Part shown: positions 23,483 to 36,169 of the stretch, piece by piece
Position numbering within the stretch: the stretch's first letter is position 1
How the letters are laid out: every line of letters begins with the position of its first letter
Assembly (NCBI GenBank): GCA_034620365.1
Contig: JAQGEQ010000380.1
Span: 2,046,001 to 2,110,000, forward strand
Direction: 5' to 3'
Source: Pegea sp. RAD2-039
Taxonomy: Eukaryota > Chordata > Thaliacea > Salpida > Salpidae
Length of the DNA stretch: 64,000 nucleotides
The notes under the pieces: model-generated
The model's input: only the letters and a program-made list of their open reading frames with translations
The model's database searches: none
Told to the model about the DNA's origin: nothing
Position numbers and translations under genes: made by a program

Positions 23483-24526
23483 TTAATTGATATCTTTAAA
23501 ATTAATTGGAACAACAGGCCAGTATTTTGGATTATGTGAGTCAATAATTTGATCGTATTTTGATTGCATGTTTGTCTCCATAGCTAAGATTTGAAAAGCT
23601 TTTTTTCCATAAAAATGTTCACATTCAAGATTTCTTCTATCTACATCAGAACCCTTTGGATCTGCAAATGATGCCCGGATTGCTTCTCCTGATAATAAAA
23701 ACAAACAAATAAGGTACAATTTTTAAGAAAAATTATTATTTACTGGGTATTGTTGGTTAAGAAGTTTTTACAAGTTAAAGTGGTGGAAGTAGGTGAGTCC
23801 TCAGCAGCACAAGGTTTGTTTGTAAGCCAAGTTATTGGCTTAGTGTTAGTGATTAATGAGTTTTATAAGTCAAGGTGCTAGAAAAAGGTGAGTCCTCAGC
23901 AGCTTCAATCACTATGAAAGAGGTTTGTTTGTAAAAAAAGTTATTATTGACTTGGTGTTGGTAATTGAAGAATTCTTACAAGGTGGTTAAAAGCAGGTAA
24001 GTCTTCAGTAGCTTCAACCACTAAGCACAAGATTTGTTTATAAGACAAGTTATTATTGGCTAGGTGTTATTGGTTGAAGAGTTTAAAAAGTCAAGGTTTT
24101 AAAAAATCACTTTTAATTGGTATTTCAGCTCATCACATTTCAGATAAGAAAAAAGAAAACAGAAACTAACCTTGTCCATGGACTTTTATAAGAGCAAACT
24201 CAAAATCTTTCCTGGATTTTTCTTCAGCTTTTAATTTGCGATTTTTTTCATAATCTTAAAAAAATATTAATTTTTAAATTATATAATTAATTGAAACAAA
24301 AATTCTTACCTAAATCTTCAACAAAACAACTTGCTGCTTCTTCAAAATCTTTTTTTGTGAACACAAAATTTTCTTCTTCATTAAATTCTTCGGACCAAGA
24401 TTCATTATCTTCTTCAACTTCAAGAGCTAAATCTTTAGGAGCAATATTAGAATCATTCCAACCCATTTCTTTGCACAGATGGTTGTTGAACCAAGATTTC
24501 ATTTTTGCAAAGTCTGAACTATACAT
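23483..24526 (-). CDS. GEMIN8: Gemin8-like SMN-complex subunit
   Basis: Gemin8 joins the SMN complex, which assembles Sm cores on spliceosomal snRNAs in the cytoplasm and Cajal bodies. Three exons join in frame: 24310-24526, 24171-24254, 23483-23688, giving 168 aa. The C-terminal part (HFYGKKAFQILAMETNMQ, then NPKYWPVVPINF) matches what I recall of the conserved Gemin8 C-terminus, where YWPV/I(I/L)P ends the protein. The N-terminal part is acidic (residues ~35-60) and includes a short helical lysine-rich stretch in exon 2; it is not recognisable. Intron 2 holds a three-unit repeat array. The start is the first ATG, before a clean GTAAGA donor. The assignment rests mainly on the C-terminal motif. 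Confidence 0.75.
23755..24115 (+). repeat. ~115-bp tandem repeat, about three units, in Gemin8-like intron 2
   Basis: Units share AGGTGAGTCCTCAGCAGC, CACTAAGCACAAG-like text, TTTGTTTGTAAG and AAGTTATTATTGGCT. The whole array lies inside intron 2 of the Gemin8-like gene, antisense to it. A lone copy in opposite orientation occurs at 10350-10497, so the unit is dispersed, not just local. Confidence 0.75.
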
Positions 24527-26117
24527 TTTGAAAAGCTTGGATACAAAAAGAATATTTTAAAAAGTTATTTCATTTATTTTTTATAAAAATATAAAATCAA
24601 TATTTAGATTATGATATTTTAAAAACATTTTTTAAATTTTCTTTATAAGATTTTTCTTTAAATTTTTAAATAAGAAATATTCACTGAAATCAAAAAAATC
24701 AGAAATAATCAATGTACAATAAAATTTATTTGACAAATGGGTAATACAGTATTGTAAATAAAAAAACAATTGTAATGCATGATAAATATTCATATAAAAA
24801 TATAAAACTAATATCTAATAACTTTTGGGTGTTTTTAGTTTACATAAAATTATAAATTTGAAAAACTGGATTAGAAAATAAAAGCTCTTGCATTTTTTGA
24901 AACAACCAAAATTAATATAATAATATTTAAATTTAAACAAAAATAGAATTTTACAAACATTTTTAGAGTGTGATTAAATTTTGTTTTAAATCTAATTATT
25001 TACCATAATCAAATCTTTACCTGGAAATTAATTTTTAAAATTACTTATTCAATAATAGCTGCATGACGTTTTCACAACTTTAAGAAATTTCTTTAAATTA
25101 AAATGTGTTAAGATTTGGAAATCCATTAATTTATCTGTTTTCGGATGTTTAAAAACATTAAAAATAAATTTCACCTTTTATAATCGACATCATTTAAAAA
25201 GAAAAACTTTAAAAAAAATTTGGAAGTTTTGGGTTATAAATCCCTAGACAGTAAATAATCTCAACAAAAAATGATTTAATTGATTAAAAATAGCTGGTAA
25301 AATGTTCTCCATATTACCTACTATTAAGGATAGTTGTCTTTAAAAATGTACATTAAAATCTAAACTGATATTTTTCAACGAAAAAAATCTGTATAATCTG
25401 TCACTTCTAGATGTCAAAAGTAATTAAACCACGAATCTTTAAATTACAAATTCTGCCTTGAATTCTGACTTTAACTATCTTTATTTTGGTTTTACATTTC
25501 AACGAGTTTTTAGATCTCATTAATGGAACATTCGACTTACAGATTTTAACAAAATATATACCATCAAAACACAATTTTTATTTTTTTAACTTAAGAGTTT
25601 GATTGATATAAGATGAGAATTGTGTATTTTTTTCGAATTTGTGTAACATTAGCCAGTAAATTAATTGAACTTTAAAAAAATTTCAAAGTTTATAAAATAA
25701 TTTTTCTTACGTTAAATAGGCTACAGATCGATTTTCGTGTTGCGCAGCTTTAAGGTTTTTAAAGTACTTTTATTCTACAAGAACTTTTAAATGTTTTTTG
25801 GTGTAAATAATTAGTAGTAATACATTTTTCCGTGTAAAATACTTTTTTAAAATAATTATTTATAAGCTTTAATGAAGTTAAACAAAAGCTATTTAAAGTA
25901 TAATTTTACTAAAGGATAAACAAGATAAGTCCAAACTAGTTTAAAATACAATAATTCCCCTAAGTAGGTAATGCGCAGTAATGTTGAAATATCTCTGCCA
26001 AAAGTTTAATGTTTTTTGTTATTATAAATAGTTCAACTTTTGTTTTGATATCTAAAACTTAAAAATATTTGAAAAAATTGTCTTTCAGAAAAATGTTAAT
26101 CTAAAAAATTTCTTTTA
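24527..26117. other. AT-rich intergenic DNA
   Basis: Lies between the divergent Gemin8-like gene and HAAO and so holds both promoters. I see no conserved element, repeat family or coding signal. Confidence 0.6.
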
Positions 26118-26942
26118 ATGGAGCTAAGAGTTATAAACATCCCAAAATGGCTGAAAGAAAATGAAGGAAAATTCTTACCTCCGGTTTGTAATTACATTAT
26201 GCACAACAATCAGCTTGTAGTTATGTTTGTTGGTGGACCTAATTCGAGAGAAGATTATCATATTGAAGAGGGTGAGGAGTTCTTCTACATGATTAAAGGA
26301 GATATGGTGTTGAAGATTGTTGAAAAGGGAGTTAAAAAAGATATCATTATCAAAGAAAATGAATGTTTCCTTCTACCTGCAAAAATTCCTCATTCACCGC
26401 AAAGGTATAAAGATACAGTTGGTTTGGTGATTGAACGTAAAAGGTTTAATCATGAAATGGATATACTTCGATATTACATGAAGGACTCAAGTCTACCATT
26501 ATATGAAAAAGTATTTCATTGTAAAAGTTTGATGAATTTAAAACCAATCATTGAAGGGTTTTTTGCATCAGTTGAAAAGAAAACTGGAAAACCAACAAAA
26601 GAAAATATAATAGAAAAACTCCCATTTAAAGTTGATACTGAAACAAAAACTGATGCTCCATTTAATCTCAGTGATAAATTACATCAATCTATAGAAGATG
26701 AACATTTATTTGTTGGAAATTTTCAATTTAAAATAGAAATACTTCATGATGGTTTAAGTGTTGAATCTACTACTAAAGGAGAAAGTTGGATTTGGCAAAA
26801 AACTGGTTCTTCAGTTATCAAAATTGATGAAAAAGTTTTTAATCTTGTTTCTGATGATTGTATTTTAATTCCTCAGTATGTGAACTACTCAATGGAAAGA
26901 TCTAATAAAGCAACAGTTATTAAATTCCAACAATATATTTGA
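26118..26942 (+). CDS. HAAO: 3-hydroxyanthranilate 3,4-dioxygenase, intronless
   Basis: Cytosolic non-heme iron enzyme of the kynurenine pathway that opens 3-hydroxyanthranilate to aminocarboxymuconate semialdehyde, a precursor of quinolinate and NAD. The 274-aa single-exon product shows the cupin fold: GGPNSREDYHIEEGEEFFY gives R44, H48 and E54, and PAKIPHSPQR gives H92 and R96, with E106 following. These are the iron ligands (two His, one Glu) and the substrate-binding Arg/Arg/Glu of the family. The C-terminal half is the second, degenerate cupin typical of animal enzymes. Length is close to the usual ~280-290. The start ATG is followed by the expected N-terminal helix; no earlier in-frame start is needed. 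Confidence 0.93.
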   Translation: MELRVINIPKWLKENEGKFLPPVCNYIMHNNQLVVMFVGGPNSREDYHIEEGEEFFYMIKGDMVLKIVEKGVKKDIIIKENECFLLPAKIPHSPQRYKDTVGLVIERKRFNHEMDILRYYMKDSSLPLYEKVFHCKSLMNLKPIIEGFFASVEKKTGKPTKENIIEKLPFKVDTETKTDAPFNLSDKLHQSIEDEHLFVGNFQFKIEILHDGLSVESTTKGESWIWQKTGSSVIKIDEKVFNLVSDDCILIPQYVNYSMERSNKATVIKFQQYI

Positions 26943-27589
26943 TTCATTAGTTTATTTATGTATAAAAGTTAAATGAATTCATAATAATTAGATGATAGAA
27001 ATTATATTATTCAGTTTTTGTAATCTATATATTTTATTATATTATAATTTTAAAATTAAGAATCATTATAGTTGTAATATATTGATTTAAAAGGTTTTTA
27101 GATTTAGTTTAAGGTATTCAAATTATTGTGGACATAATTTGTGATTACTTTTTTATCAGAAGACACATTAATGATTCTTTAAATGCCAAAGATGTCACAA
27201 AGACTGGTGAGTTTGGATTAGAAAATATTCACTCAATACCAAATTTAACTTTTAAAACAGCAAAAAATTGCTTATAGTATCCCTTCATTTAGAAAATTGT
27301 CCAAAAGCTTGTCTCTTTGATGGTTGCCATCTCTGAGATTTCTTTTTTTTGAAAAGAAGCTAATTGATGCAAAAATTAGGAATATTTCTACCCCAACAAG
27401 TTGATTGGTGCATTAAGGAACTTCTAACTGAAGAGAGTAACCACTTTTGAAGGTTATGAATAATAGAAATACTTAATTGGTTTGTTGAGATATTCTGTGT
27501 TAATTTTTATTCATTACAACTCATTATTTTAATATCTCTTCCTACTACTTTCTCCTCACTTTGTATTTAAACGCTTAATTTGAAGAACA
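26943..27589. other. 3' flank of HAAO, nothing recognised
   Basis: AT-rich, with no open frame. Sequence becomes less AT-rich toward 27590, where LINE remnants begin. Confidence 0.5.
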
Positions 27590-28440
27590 ATTTTAGTCAC
27601 TCTTCAGCGCTAAGTGCTTACTCTGTGATATGACTCTTCCTCGTTTACCAAAATGCTGGATCATTTTGAAGCTTGATGGATCTGCATCAATTAAGAACAC
27701 CACTAAAGCAATCAACTATCTAGAATGTAGGCAATCCATCAATACCACCAGAGTTGTTGAAATATGAAAATTACTCCATAAATCCCTACTAAGCTGATAC
27801 CATTTTGCTGTAAAAATGTAACGATGCACTGATAATCACTTTATACAAAATTAAAAGATTCAAATCTGACTTATCAAACCACAAAACTTTTCTCTGGAAG
27901 AATTTCTAGTAGCTAAAGACATTCTTACTGAAATCCAGTGCAGATTTAGAAGTGATAGAAGCACTGCTGACATCATATTTGTTCTTTGAAAAATACAAGA
28001 ATAAATATCGTGAAGAAATTAAGGGTTTTTACATCACCTATGTAGACCTTAGCAACCTCTCCACCAACCTGCTTCTTCTGACAACTACTGTCATCCTCAT
28101 GTCACTGTCATTAGCGAAAGACTCACTCCTGTGCAGCTCTTCAAGTATCTGGGCAGCATAATATCATTCGATGTTAACATTAATAGCGAAGCAAGCAACA
28201 GATTAGTTATAGAAAACAGAACCTTTGGTTGACTCCATAAAAGACTGAAAAGTGACAAAGAGCTCCTATGCAGCTGCTTCCCGGATGACCCAATTTGAAT
28301 ATCACACGAATGACCATCTCTGCCCACATCTAAAACATTTGGCCTGACAAGTTTGTGTTTGTTTCCTCGTACATCTTTAGTGTGTACCACTAAATCCTCT
28401 TTTGGATCTCCTAACTCAAACACAACCTTCTTATGAGTTT
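27590..28440 (+). pseudogene. Decayed RTE-like LINE (LINE-3) reverse transcriptase fragment
   Basis: Broken frames spell FRSDRSTADIIFVL (about 27945), FYITYVDLSN and then, much too soon, QLFKYLGSIIS (about 28140). In RTE-like/endonuclease-RT proteins the first and last motifs lie over 200 residues apart, so the catalytic middle has been deleted. Many stop codons are present. This is a different family from LINE-1 and LINE-2. Confidence 0.65.
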
Positions 28441-29399
28441 GATAAAACTTTTTTCATGAAAATTAGGTATTAATCACGTTTATTATTTTACAAATTATTT
28501 ATTGTTTTTAGTTGGATTAATTTTAAGCAAAATTGAAATCAGCTTTAAATATCTGTTTAATTTTTAAACTTTATGTTTACCTTGAACCAGTATAATTTTC
28601 TATTTCTGGTATTACTATCTGAATAAATTAGTAAGAATAAATTTTCCTGGCTGGTAAGATTATTTCTCATCTTATGGTGTTACTTTTTACAGAAATGCTT
28701 TACTTTGTCAGAAAACAGGAAACCAACTGAAAATCATCTACTATTTATGTCAAACTTATTTGAAATAAGTTTATAATTTCGATTGAAATTTAAAAAATGA
28801 AATAAATAAATTCAAAAAAACGGTTAAACATTTCTTTTTATCGTTTGCAGTAATATTGAAGAAAAACAGCTTTTTAATCGCAAAGAAAAAAGTTATATCT
28901 TTGGTAATGTTATTTAGTCAGAAGAAAATATTAATAAAATAGTATTAACTTAATTTAATCACTCATATAACTTTCTCATTTTAATTTGATACAAATTCTT
29001 TCTTTATTTTAGAACTCGTAAAAGAAAGGTAGTCGGCGATAATTTATAAATTCAGCAGATAAACAAAACCTTTAATTAATAATTAGATCGAATTAAGATT
29101 TCTATAGAACATTTTTAAATTAAAATAAGTTTTCCTTTTAAACAACTTAAATAAATTGAATAATTGTTTCAAAATGTAATTTAAAAAATGAATGATGTAA
29201 CAAATGAAGAAAGTTTTAATTTGAATATATACGCTTTTGTTGCAATAATTTAACAACTCTATTTCAAATCACATATTACAATAAAACTCTTAACGTTATC
29301 TTTCCAGAAACTAGAATTTAATATTTATGTATAGTTGAATAATCAATATTTCAATTTTTTTTCTAATTTTTCCTGTGCTTCATTTTAAATAAATACTTT
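28441..29399. other. AT-rich intergenic DNA
   Basis: No open frame, repeat copy or motif that I can support. Confidence 0.5.
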
Positions 29400-29895
29400 G
29401 AAGATGTTTATTATATTTGAAACACGTACTTGATCGCCATTTTTCAAAACTATGAAATTTGCTACCTCCACATTTTAGGCAGACTCCCTTCATGATACTA
29501 CTGTTTGTTCTGCTTGGTCTTCCCTTTTATCTTCATTCTTTGCCCAAACAGTTGATATAATTAATCAAAGAAATTGTTTAACAAATTTCTACTTTGATAA
29601 GAAAGCTGCAGTTTGTTAACTCTGCAAAATTTATTTCAAGACAATTTTTTTCTTGTATCTACAGCATTTATATCTTATTTATGACTGTTTCATGGAAGAC
29701 CCATTCTGAAGATGACTTTTCCGGTTATAATGTCCTTTTTTTCCCACATTTAAAACACGTATAGCTTTAATTTTTTCTAAATAAATTGTTATTAATTGTA
29801 ATTAAAGTATGTTCTATTAAATTGAAGATAGACGATTTATCCAAGTGATTGATTTTTGTATGACAAGTTTGCTCAACTAAATCAATTAAATAAAT
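29400..29895 (-). pseudogene. Gag-like zinc-knuckle remnant, left arm of an inverted repeat
   Basis: The minus strand reads SYTCFKCGKKGHYNRK, a CCHC zinc knuckle with the final Cys changed to Ser, and MKGVCLKCGG further downstream. About 29530-29895 is an inverted copy of 31785-32135. It is a retrotransposon gag relic, related to the remnant at 21230-21720. Confidence 0.55.
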
Positions 29896-30644
29896 TTGGT
29901 TCAAAACAAAAATCGACTTCATATTCAACAATAAAACTTTCAGAGTTTAACTTTTTTATTTTAAAATCGAATGAACAGCTTGATATCTGACTGTCAAAGT
30001 GTTCTTCACCTACCAGTTATTTTTTTTAAGCTATCAATTGTAATCTTTTTCATTTAGGATTTAAGTTTTAAAGTTGAGAAACCAATTATTCATGAATTAA
30101 AACTGTTTTCATAGATCTATGAAGTCAATTTATTTGATTTTGTACACTGTTCTATCATTATACCGAATCAGACTTTCTAAGTTGCTTTATATTATTACCA
30201 ATTAGTCTGCTTTAGAGATTTTATATCTTAAAACAAAATTTTTAATTAAGACTGAGGTATAAATTTTGAAGGTTTAACTTTATAATATTAAACCTGTATC
30301 AAATAATTATTACGATGCTTATATAAGACTTAAACTGAATTATTTCTAAATTTATATAAGACACAAACATGAAATTTTTATTCAAGCCGTTTATTTATTA
30401 ATTAAATTTGACTGATCAAAAAGAAATTCTTGTAATTAATATTGAATTAATCGAAATTTCTGGTGATTGGTTGTTAGTTGTTTTCTGAAAAGTAAAATAA
30501 ATTTATTAAAAGTAACATGGTAATATATGATTATATGAAACTACCGATTCTACTTTAGCTTAAATTTATTATATATGAATTGCAAGCTACAATAATTAAT
30601 GACAAATAAAATTATTGCTCAAAATGTTCATAATAAATTTAAAA

Positions 30645-30751
30645 ACAATTATTAATTAGTGATTTCAGATTTACTAAAAAATTTAACAAACTAAAAATAA
30701 TAAATAAACTAATAAACTTAAGTGATACTTCAATTTCAATTCACCTGATTT
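30645..30751. repeat. Left arm of ~107-bp inverted repeat
   Basis: Pairs with 31573-31679 at very high identity. The left arm ends at the stop codon of the minus-strand secreted-protein gene, so the arms flank that gene. Confidence 0.8.
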
Positions 30752-31213
30752 AAGCGTATTTTTTAGCCAAGTCTCTAAGCAAAACTCGGGCGGTCTTATC
30801 TCCAACTTTGTTTGCCAAATCCTTGTACAATTTCACCAATAATCCATCAAAGTTATCAGCATATTGCTATATTTGTAGAAAATACTAATTAAATCATATT
30901 TAAGTATCTATAAGAACACAAACTAAAATATATACGTTTACTTCCCATATTATTGGTCTAAACAAACTAGAATATTACAAAACATAAATTTAGAATCACT
31001 GACGAAAACCACTTACTGCATAATAGCTAACTAATGCATCACCATTAATAGCTGTAGCTTTGTTTTGGCTGTAAAATAAAATTAATAATTTGTTAAGTGG
31101 TTCGACATAAATAAGGCAAAAATGAAGCTGTTTAAAACTTACCTTGACTGACTACAAGCTTGAGTGTAAGCGACCAAACCAACGAGAACAAGAAGAAGGA
31201 TTGTAAATTTCAT
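30750..31213 (-). CDS. Small secreted protein, copy 3 (inverted)
   Basis: Same gene as the copies at 35153 and 39625 but on the minus strand. Three coding exons with the same splice positions encode 79 aa. Exon 1 gives MKFTILLLVLVGLVAYTQAC, a textbook signal peptide, with a single cysteine just after the likely cleavage point. The mature part is an amphipathic, lysine- and leucine-rich helical segment (YADNFDGLLVKLYKDLANK and on). It differs from the other copies mainly in exon 2 (QNKAT, where copy 1 has RNEVK and copy 2 RNEAT). TATA box at 31335-31341 and a noncoding first exon as in the other copies. Function unknown; it matches no family I know. Confidence 0.8.
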
Positions 31214-31334
31214 TTTTCTTTTACTATTAATAAAACAAAGTTATTTAAAAAGCTTTGGTTTGAATCTAAACTATGCATATCAAGTTAGTCTTACCTTTTG
31301 CAATTGTAAATGTTCTTTCATCGCCGCCCAAGTA

Positions 31335-31341
31335 TTTTATA
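31335..31341 (-). promoter_or_regulatory. TATA box of secreted-protein copy 3
   Basis: TATAAAA on the minus strand, 35-40 bp before a 5' exon ending in AATTGCAAAAG and a GTAAGAC donor. The surrounding ~300 bp is nearly identical to the promoters of copies 1 and 2. Confidence 0.7.
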
Positions 31342-31572
31342 GTTTATTTTCTTTAGAATATTGCAACATTTTGTCTATTATCTTTCTTTAATGGATTTTC
31401 AAAAACTATTGAATTGTAAAGTTGTATTGTTTACTAATTGATTTTTTTTAGTTGTTTGTTTAATAATTTGTTTTAATTAATTAATTTAATCAAAGTCTGG
31501 CCTACGGATAACTAATTATATCTCTTATGGCAAACACAATGTAAAATCATTGCATAGAAGTAGAATACACTT

Positions 31573-31679
31573 AAATCAAGTGAATTGAAATTGAAGTATC
31601 ACTTAAGTTTATTAGTTTATTTATTATTTTTAGTTTGTTAAATTTTTTAGCAAATCTGAAATCACTAATTAATAATTGT
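31573..31679. repeat. Right arm of ~107-bp inverted repeat
   Basis: Reverse complement of 30645-30751. It sits between the upstream region of copy 3 of the secreted-protein gene and an orphan promoter fragment that starts near 31683. Confidence 0.8.
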
Positions 31680-31682
31680 CGA

Positions 31683-32135
31683 AAATCCATTAAAGAAAGA
31701 TAATAGACAAAATGTTGCAATATTCTAAAGAAAATAAACTATCAAATACTTGGGCGACGATGAAAGAACATTTACAATTGCATATTTAATCGATTTAGTT
31801 GAGCAAACTTGTCATACAAAAATCAATCACTTGGATAAATCGTCTATCTTCAATTTAATAGAACATACTTTAATTACAATTAGTAGCAATTTATTTAGAA
31901 AAAATTTAAGCTATACGTGTTTTAAATATGGGAAAAAAGGAAATTATAACCGGAAAAGTCATCTTCAGAATGGGTCTTCCATGAAACAGTCATAAATAAG
32001 ATATAAATGCTGTAGATACAAGAAAAAAATTGTCTTGAAATAAATTTTGCAGAGTTAACAAACTGCAGCTTTCTTATCAAAGTAGAAATTTGTTAAACAA
32101 TTTCTTTGATTAATTATATCAGCTGCTTGGTCAAA
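31683..32135 (+). pseudogene. Orphan copy of the secreted-protein promoter fused to a gag remnant
   Basis: From 31683 to about 31787 the sequence matches the promoter and noncoding exon of the secreted-protein genes. The TATA box is altered to TATCAAA, and the match ends at ACAATTGCA. It then joins the gag-like sequence that is inverted at 29530-29895. An open frame (31750-31995) crosses the junction and contains CFKYGKKGNYNRK, a damaged zinc knuckle. There is no gene body, so this is a rearrangement product. Confidence 0.6.
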
Positions 32136-32339
32136 GAAGGAAAACTGGTACACTTTGTGTTAATATTTGCAGAAACCACCATTTCTTCTCGTATAAATCT
32201 TTTTGGTTTTTTGTGAATACATATTTTTTTCTGTGACATAAAATTATCAAAAAACTGCACTACATGTGTTGTGAATGGGTGTGTTATAAGTCAATACCAA
32301 ATACACAAAGAAAAAAAAGGATAGATTTTGACCTATTGC

Positions 32340-32524
32340 TCAAAGTAAAGAGTTTAGATGACTTATTCCTCTTTACTATTTAGTTGACCTTCAATTCGAT
32401 ACTTTCTTTTCCATTAGTCCTTTCCTCAAAGCTATATCAACTTAAACGACACACATTACATCCTCTTAAGCACATACCACCTTGTACCTTAATCAGAGCA
32501 CATTTTTTCACACTGCTCAATTAG
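32340..32524 (+). mobile_element. LINE-1 3' region, left half, split by a DNA transposon
   Basis: Matches LINE-1 sequence at about 17340-17470 (TTTCTTTTCCATTAGTCC and following). It is interrupted at TTAGTA by the Tigger-like element and resumes at 34516. Confidence 0.75.
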
Positions 32525-32526
32525 TA

Positions 32527-34513
<1,987 letters not shown>

Positions 34514-34515
34514 TA

Positions 34516-34770
34516 CTTGGTAACTCGTATCGTTCAAGCAGAAGTTGAACCGTTTTAATATTGCCGCAATTGTCATTTCTTAGTACTGAATCTTTTACTT
34601 TTATTTATACCATTTTAATTTTGTTTAATTATGCACTGTTATATTGTACTGAGACTCCTAATTTGCTATATTTTATAACTATTGTTTTTTAAAGTTGTAT
34701 CCTAATTATTAATAATAATTATATCATTTGTTAGAATTTGTGTTAGTATTTTCTTTTGCGTTTATTGTAA
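34516..34770 (+). mobile_element. LINE-1 3' region, right half
   Basis: Continues the LINE-1 tail after the Tigger insertion (GCAGAAGTTGAACCGTT, then the TGTTAGTATTTTCTTTTGCG end and an ATTGTAATTAATAAA tail). The left edge of tandem unit 1 (34737) lies inside this tail. Confidence 0.7.
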
Positions 34771-35024
34771 TTAATAAAAAACAAATTAAGTTTGATACTT
34801 TTTCTAGTTCTATGCAATGATTTTACATTGTGTTTGCCATAAGAGATATAATTAGTTATCCGTAGGCCAGACTTTGATTAAATTAATTAATTAAAACAAA
34901 TTATTAAACAAACAGCTAAAAAAATCAATTAGTAAACAATACAACTTTACAATCCAATAGTTTTTGAAAATCCATTAAAGAAAGATAATAGGCAAAATGT
35001 TGCAATATTCTAAAGAAAATAAAC

Positions 35025-35031
35025 TATAAAA
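35025..35031 (+). promoter_or_regulatory. TATA box of secreted-protein copy 1
   Basis: TATAAAA, followed by the noncoding exon (GAACATTTACAATTGCAAAAG in part) and a GTAAGAC donor. Identical at 39497-39503 in unit 2. Confidence 0.7.
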
Positions 35032-35152
35032 TACTTGGGCGGCGATGAAAGAACATTTACAATTGCAAAAGGTAAGACTAACTTGATATGCATAGTTTAG
35101 ATTCAAACCAAAGCTTTTTAAATAACTTTGTTTTATTAATAGTAAAAGAAAA

Positions 35153-35616
35153 ATGAAATTTACAATCCTTCTTCTTGTTCTCGTTGGTTTGGTCGCTTAC
35201 ACTCAAGCTTGTAGTCAGACAAGGTAAGTTTTAAACAGCTTCATTTTTGCCTTATTTATGTCGAACCACTTAACAAATTATTAATTTTATTTTACAGCCG
35301 AAACGAAGTTAAAGCTATTAATGGTGATGCATTAGTTAGCTATTATGCAGTAAGTGGTTTTCGTCAGTGATTCTAAATTTATGTTTTGTAATATTCTAGT
35401 TTGTTTAGACCAATAATATGGGAAGTAAACGTATATATTTTAGTTTGTGTTCTTATAGATACTTAAATATGATTTAATTAGTATTTTCTACAAATATAGC
35501 AATATGCTGATAACTTTGATGGATTATTGGTGAAATTGTACAAAGATTTAGCAAACAAAGTTGGAGATAAGACCGCCCGAGTTTTGCTTAGAGACTTGGC
35601 TAAAAAATACGCTTAA
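35153..35616 (+). CDS. Small secreted protein, copy 1
   Basis: Unrecognised 79-aa secreted protein. Coding exons 35153-35223, 35298-35349 and 35500-35616, after a noncoding exon ending at 35071 and a 5' UTR intron (35072-35142). Residues 1-19 form a strong signal peptide (MKFTILLLVLVGLVAYTQA); the mature chain begins at or near the only cysteine. Exon 2 adds NEVKAINGDALVSYYA. Exon 3 adds a charged amphipathic helix rich in Lys, Leu and Asp and ends in DLAKKYA. Its size and shape fit a secreted effector or small structural peptide, but no family is recognised and no activity should be assumed. Tandem copy at 39625 and inverted copy at 30750 share promoter, splice sites and nearly all residues. 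Confidence 0.82.
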
Positions 35617-36169
35617 ATCAGGTGAATTGAGATTGATGTATCACTTAACCTTTCTAAAATTTATATTTTGCTGAATCAGTATAATTTCAAATTTAGATTG
35701 TGTGAAAATGATAATAATTTTAAAGTTTTAGAAGTAAGAATAATTTTTTGGTTGGTAAAGTTATTTTACAGTTTGAAATGTAACTTTTTACAAAAATTGT
35801 TTACTTTTTCAGAAAACGAGTAATCAACAATACTTCACCGGATTCTCATCTCAAAATAACTTCTCAAATTCTAATAAAATAAAGTCATTTTATGTTAAAT
35901 CTGTAAACTCGCACTAAATAACTGATTTGAATAAAATTTTACTCAAAAATAAGGTTTGGTCATTTGTAGGAAAGCAGATATTTAATTACCAAGGATTTAT
36001 TTGGTTTTACTTTAGCATCGTTAAATAATATAAAGTAGAATGAGTACTATAATATTAAATACTTTTTTTTTGTAATATAATGTTTAAAAAAGCATTTTTT
36101 TTCAGACACGTTTTTTTATTATTCTCTTAATCCGTTGATTTTATTGATTGTTTTCTTGATCTAATCAAC

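Noticed and set aside
31750..31995. 81-aa open frame with a zinc-knuckle-like stretch
   Set aside because: It crosses a rearrangement junction between a gene promoter copy and a gag relic; two knuckle residues are lost, so it is not a gene.
35045..35152. A nine-codon upstream open frame (ATG in GGCGATGAAAGAAC) whose TAA stop would be formed after splicing the 5' UTR intron of the secreted-protein gene
   Set aside because: The ATG lies only about 20 bp from the TATA box, so transcription probably starts after it. Without a mapped start site it cannot be supported.
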